Below are positions 59,790 through 64,000 of a DNA stretch of 64,000 nt, one piece after another. Where the stretch lies: contig NC_082694.2 of the NCBI RefSeq assembly GCF_949987515.2, positions 61,936,080 to 62,000,079 on the forward strand, given 5' to 3'. The translations under genes and the position numbers were made by a program. The DNA is from Delphinus delphis (taxonomy: Eukaryota; Chordata; Mammalia; Artiodactyla; Delphinidae). How positions within the stretch are numbered: position 1 is the stretch's first letter; the number at the start of each line of letters is the position of its first letter. The notes beneath the pieces are model-generated. The model had not been told where the DNA came from, made no database searches, and worked only from the letters and a program-made list of their open reading frames with translations.

Positions 59790-60595
59790 CAGTATTTAAA
59801 AAAACTTTTAATCATTGTAGTAGGTAAAAGTGATATCTCGTTGTGATATTAATTTGAATTTCTCTGATAACTAATGAGGTTGTCCATTTTTCAAGCATTT
59901 ATTTGCCATTTATATATCTTGCTTTTTTTATATTGAGTAGAATTTTTGTTTATGTTTTTGTGTGTCTATGTCTGTGTGTATCTGTGCTTCTGTGTACATG
60001 TATTCTGGATACAAGTTCCTTGTTAGATATATGTGCTATAATTTATTTTCTCCGGACAGTGGCTTATCTATTCATATTCTTAATGGAGCCAAAATGTTAA
60101 ATTTTGATAATGTGCAATTTATCTTTTTTTTTTTAAAGTATTATGGTTTGTGTTTATTGTGGCCTGTTCAAGAAATCTTTGCCTACTTTGAGGTTACAAA
60201 GGTAGTTTTCTATGTTTCCTTTGGGAAGCTTTATGGTTCTGAGTTTTAAATTTAGGTCTATGATCTATCTCAAATTGTTCTTTCTGCATATGGAGTGAGA
60301 GAGGGGTCTTGGTTTACTTTTTTCTCATATTGATATTCAGTTGTTCCAGCACAATTTGTTGAAAAGACTTTCCTTTCCACATTCAGCTAATTTGCCAGTT
60401 TCATTAAAAATCAAATGACCATATCTGTTGGTCTATTTCCGGGCTCTCTCTTCTGTTCTGTCAGTTTTTTTTCCTGGCATTATATGAATACCACACTGTA
60501 GCTGTAGTGTATCTTAAGTATAGAAATCATATGGTACAAGTCCTCCAACAGTGTTCCTTTTAAAAATTGGTTTGATTTTAAATCCTCTGAATTAC
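59790..60595 (-). mobile_element. Old L1M fragment, antisense
   Basis: 'GATATTAATTTGAATTTCTCTG' (59844), 'CTGGATACAAGTTCCTTGTTAG' (60004), 'AAGAAATCTTTGCCTACTT' (60170) and 'GTTCCAGCACAATTTGTTG' (60342) are antisense L1 ORF2 C-terminal landmarks in order, with many indels. The left part includes a TG-rich low-complexity stretch (59945-60000). Confidence 0.8.
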
Positions 60596-61346
60596 CATAT
60601 AAATAAATAAATTAATTAATTGAAGTATAGTTGATTTACAATGTTGTGTCAGTTTCAGGTATACAGCAAAGTGATTCAGATACATTTTTTTCAGATTCTT
60701 TTCCATTATAGGCTATTACAAGATATGGAATATAGTTCCTTGTGTATATAGTAGGTACTTGTTGTTTATCTATTTTATATAGTAATGTGTATCTGTTAAT
60801 TCCAAACTCCTAATTTATCCCTCCCCCCTTTCCCCTTTTGAAACCATTAGTTTGTTTTCTGTGTCTGTGAGTCTGTTCCTGTTTTGTAAATAAGTTCATT
60901 TGTATAATTTTTTTTTAGATTCCACATATAAGTGATATCATGGTGTTTGTCTTTCTCTGACTCACTTCACTTAGTATGATAATCTCTAGGTCTATCCATT
61001 TGCTGCACATGGCATAATTTCATTATTTTTTATGACTTAGTAATATTCCATTATATATATATAATAATATATATATATTATTTTATACACACACACATAG
61101 ATATACCACATCTTCTTTATCCGTTCATCTATTGATGGACATTTAGGTTGCTTGCATGTTTTGGCTACTGTAAACAGTGCTGCTATGAACATTGAGGCAT
61201 ATGTATCTTTTTGAGTTAGAGTTTTTGTCTTTTCTGGGTATATGCACAGGAGTGGGATTACTGGATCATATGGTAGCTCTGTTTTTAGTTTTTTAAGGAA
61301 CCTCCATACTGTTCTTCATAGTGGCTGCACCAATTTATATTCCCAC
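60596..61346 (-). mobile_element. L1 3' end, antisense
   Basis: AAAT/AATT-rich start at 60596-60620, antisense 3' UTR ('GATTTACAATGTTGTGTCAG'), then ORF2 C-terminal sequence to 'GGCTGCACCAATTTATATTCC' at about 61345. AT and AC microsatellites interrupt it at 61052-61098. It is younger than the L1M to its left. The right limit is taken where ORF2 similarity stops. Confidence 0.9.
61052..61098. repeat. AT/AC microsatellite in L1
   Basis: Alternating AT tract followed by a short AC run, in place of the usual TATATGTACC block of L1 at this point, so it is an expansion within the element. Confidence 0.85.
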
Positions 61347-63325
61347 GAAGAACTACCCTTTCATACTGCAAACAGTGAATATTGGAAATCTACAAATCCA
61401 CAGCATGTATATATTAGTGTTAACCCTAACCATGCCATAAACTAAGTTGTAGTCATGCATTGACTCATAGAAGTTTTCTTTAGGTTAAAATTATATATGT
61501 ATATATTCATTTATAAAGCAAAACTTTGTTTTCATTGAAACCTCTGTGTATTTTTTTCTTTGTTTTGTTTACTTACCACACCAGAATAATTACACAATAA
61601 TTGAACTATTCTGATGATAATAAGCAAACATAAAAAGAAACAATGGCTTTTTATTCTTTGAATAAATCAGAATTGATCTTTAACAGGTAAACTGGAATTA
61701 TTCTTTCTTGGTGAGCATAAAATTTGAAAGAAAAATAGCAGAGCAAAATTTAACCTGCTAGAGTGATAGATTATCCCTAAGACATATTCTCACACCCATA
61801 GAGACCATTTTATTTTTAGAAAAGTGACAATGAAAAATTGTCCATGTTGACAATAAAATAAGTTAGACAGGGTCTCAATGGGCATTAACTATGTTATTAA
61901 AAACTTGTGAGTAATTTCTAAGAGTAAGTTAAAGTTGTTAAATGTGTTGTCTTCAATTGAGGGAAAAACCAGACGGAAGTGTTATAATAGAAATTGGCAA
62001 ACCAATTATTTGAACTAATGAACTCTTTTTCCCCTTGTGTTAATGTATCTTTTATAACAGTTGTCACATAGTAACCTCAGTGTTTTTTATCTCCATTTAC
62101 TCCTTCCATCCTGGATTGTAGGTAAGGTTTCTGATCAATCATGATTACTTTTGTTATCACTCTCACAGTTTGCGGACTTTCACAAAAGGATATGAAGATA
62201 TAAGAAAACCGGGTGAACGAGTTGCTAGTATGGCTCCTAAATACATGGAAAATGCATTGACCTACACTAAGTGAGGCAGAAATGTCAGATATTCCATAGA
62301 GGATAATATAATGAAGAATGAAAAGGCTCAGATAAATGGGTATTATAGAATGCATGTAATAATTATGCCAAGAAAATCCACCAAATGGTCCATATGAGGT
62401 ACTTGAGACTGTGCCGTTTACCAGAGTAATAGGAATGTGCTGGTGAGAGGGGCAGCATCATCATTAAGTTGTTCTCTGGGTCAGGACTGAAAGTAGGGAA
62501 TGCCATTATATTGAATAGAACTGGGATCACTAATAGAAGTGGAGATGATTAGACATCTAAACAAATAGAGGCAATCAGTTGGATCATTTTGGGGAAAAGA
62601 TGCCATGTGGAGTTTATGGCTTGCCTCAGTGGGCAAACCACTACACAGACCCCTAGGGTTTTGGAGCAAGACCATGTCATATACTGTGTAATGTTATATA
62701 CCTTTTGAAAAACAGCCCTGGTATGTTCCTGCTTCCCAATAGAGACAGACCAACTGATCATGTGATACCAAGTAACCATGCAGTCATAATTTATCATAAA
62801 CTTGGTATTCTTAGACCCACTAAGTCATAATGTTGAGTGGGCAGGGATCAAGTATGAGTATGAAGAAGCAAGTTGCACGAGCAGATATCCAGAGGTCCAT
62901 GTTACTTACCACAGTTCCACCAGTGTGTCACCCTCATCTCTTAGTGCCATATGAATGATCCTTGACCTCAGTCTCACAGAGACAGAGAAAAGTCTGAGCA
63001 TGGTTCACAAATGGGCTAGTTCGGGAGTGCAAACCAAAAATGTTTGGTAGGGCTCACTAAAGCCTCTCTCAGGTATAAACTCAAATGAGAGCGGTGAGGA
63101 GAAATCCTCAGATGAGCAGAGCTTTTGTTGATGCATCTGTCATTAGCTTTGTGTGGAAAGAAAATTGTCCAAGGTTAGAATATAATGCAATGATTACCAT
63201 GATCAAGATCCTGTAAGAAGAAATATTAGAAGATTGAGGACAAGAAAGTCTGGGTTAGAGGCATGTGAATGGACACCTAGGAGTGGGCACAGAGTTTGAA
63301 GATCATCATATCACATGTTAATACA
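61347..63325. other. Unassigned DNA
   Basis: No named repeat or gene. The minus-strand frames 62077-62355, 62481-62675 and 62549-62797 overlap in different frames and have no recognised domain. Some words in 62140-63100 resemble ancient retroelement sequence but not enough to call. Confidence 0.45.
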
Positions 63326-63329
63326 CAAT

Positions 63330-64000
63330 AGAGAGTACCTTTTGACCACCATCTCTCCATTTCCCCCACCCCCTGGCCCCTGGCCACTACTATTCTATTA
63401 TCTGTTTCTATGAGATTGGCCTTTTTAGATTCCACATATAAGTGAGATCATACAGTATTTGTCTTTCACTGTCTGACTTATTTCACTTAGCATAATGCCT
63501 TCAAGGTCCATCTGTGTTGTTGCAAGTGGCAGATTTCCTTCATATTTATGGCTGAATTTTATATATATATATTACATTTCTTCTGCATTTTCTTTATCCA
63601 TTTACCTGTTGATGGTCACTTTGGTTGTTTCAATGTCTTGTATTGTGAATAATGCTGCGATGAATATGGTGGTACAGATATCTTTTTGAGATAGTGATTT
63701 CATTTCCTTTGGATACTTACCCAGAAGTGGGATTGCTAGATCATACGGTAGTTCTTTTTTCAATTTTTTGAGGAACCTCTATACTGTTTTCCATGATAGG
63801 TGCACCATTTAACATTCTCAACAACAGTGCACCAGTTTATTGTTTCTCCACATCCTTGCCAGCACTTGTTGTCCCTTGTCTTTTTGGTAATAGCCATCCT
63901 AACAAGTATGAAATTCTATCTCAGTGTTTTTGATCTTCATTTCCCTAATGATTAGTGATGTTAGTCATCTTTTCATGTACCTGTTGTCCATTCATATGTA
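63330..64000 (-). mobile_element. L1 fragment, antisense, runs off the window
   Basis: 'TTAGATTCCACATATAAGTG' (63426), 'GACTTATTTCACTTAGCATAA' (63475), 'ATTTATGGCTGAATTTTATAT', 'GAACCTCTATACTGTTTTCC' (63773) and 'CCCTAATGATTAGTGATGTTAG' (63943) are antisense ORF2 C-terminal landmarks of a middle-aged L1. The element continues beyond 64000. Confidence 0.9.

Noticed and set aside
17640..64000. Excess of antisense younger L1 copies as evidence that the window is an intron of a plus-strand gene
   Set aside because: Five of about nine copies is too few for a claim, and no exon was found.

Overview
The window is nuclear DNA of a mammal, most probably a cetacean. The diagnostic signal is a set of tRNA-Glu-derived SINEs of the CHR type, whose head reads like 'GGGCTTCCCTGGTGGCGCAG'. 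They occur as a long form of about 300-370 bp and a short form of about 205-215 bp. CHR SINEs are known from Cetacea, hippopotamus and ruminants, and short deletion variants are known from whales. I recognise no BovB LINE and no Bov-tA SINE, which argues against a ruminant. Species-level assignment is inference.

I find no protein-coding gene, exon, rRNA, tRNA gene or CRISPR array that I can support. The window is intergenic or deep-intronic, AT-rich, and made largely of retrotransposon layers. Open reading frames above 60 codons are either pieces of L1 ORF1/ORF2, reading through SINEs, or chance frames in AT-rich DNA.

Layout: 1-4.3 kb has two MaLR-type LTRs and two short SINEs. 5.8-13.2 kb is a field of old L1M/L2 fragments, with a poly(A)-tailed, target-site-duplicated insertion (8618-9479) that carries a SINE. 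14-19 kb has three SINEs and an antisense L1 3' end. 19.6-21.3 kb has a candidate LTR, an old L1 3' end and MIR. 24.35-25.47 kb is a hAT-type MITE split by a 5'-inverted (twin-primed) L1. 27.3 kb is MER5A-like. 28.6-31.5 kb has two sense L1 3' ends, the first split by two SINEs. 33.5-34.5 kb has L2 and MIR. 36.15-41.77 kb is a 5.6-kb antisense L1 (called L1-A here) with a perfect 16-bp target-site duplication and two nested SINEs. 42-47.8 kb is mostly unassigned. 47.93-53.29 kb is a second antisense L1 (L1-B), which keeps its 5' end, landed inside an older SINE and later received a short SINE. 54.6-57.2 kb is an L2-like repeat with two SINEs and a solo LTR, followed by a second LTR. 59.8-61.35 kb and 63.3-64 kb are antisense L1 pieces.

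Nothing here works as a gene system. The most informative observations are structural: an internal deletion in L1-B that puts ORF1 and ORF2 endonuclease sequence into one reading frame; loss of a catalytic Asp in the L1-B reverse transcriptase; the twin-primed L1; the poly(A)-tailed insertion with an antisense L1M body; and three-level nesting that orders the insertions in time. No previously undescribed functional system was found.
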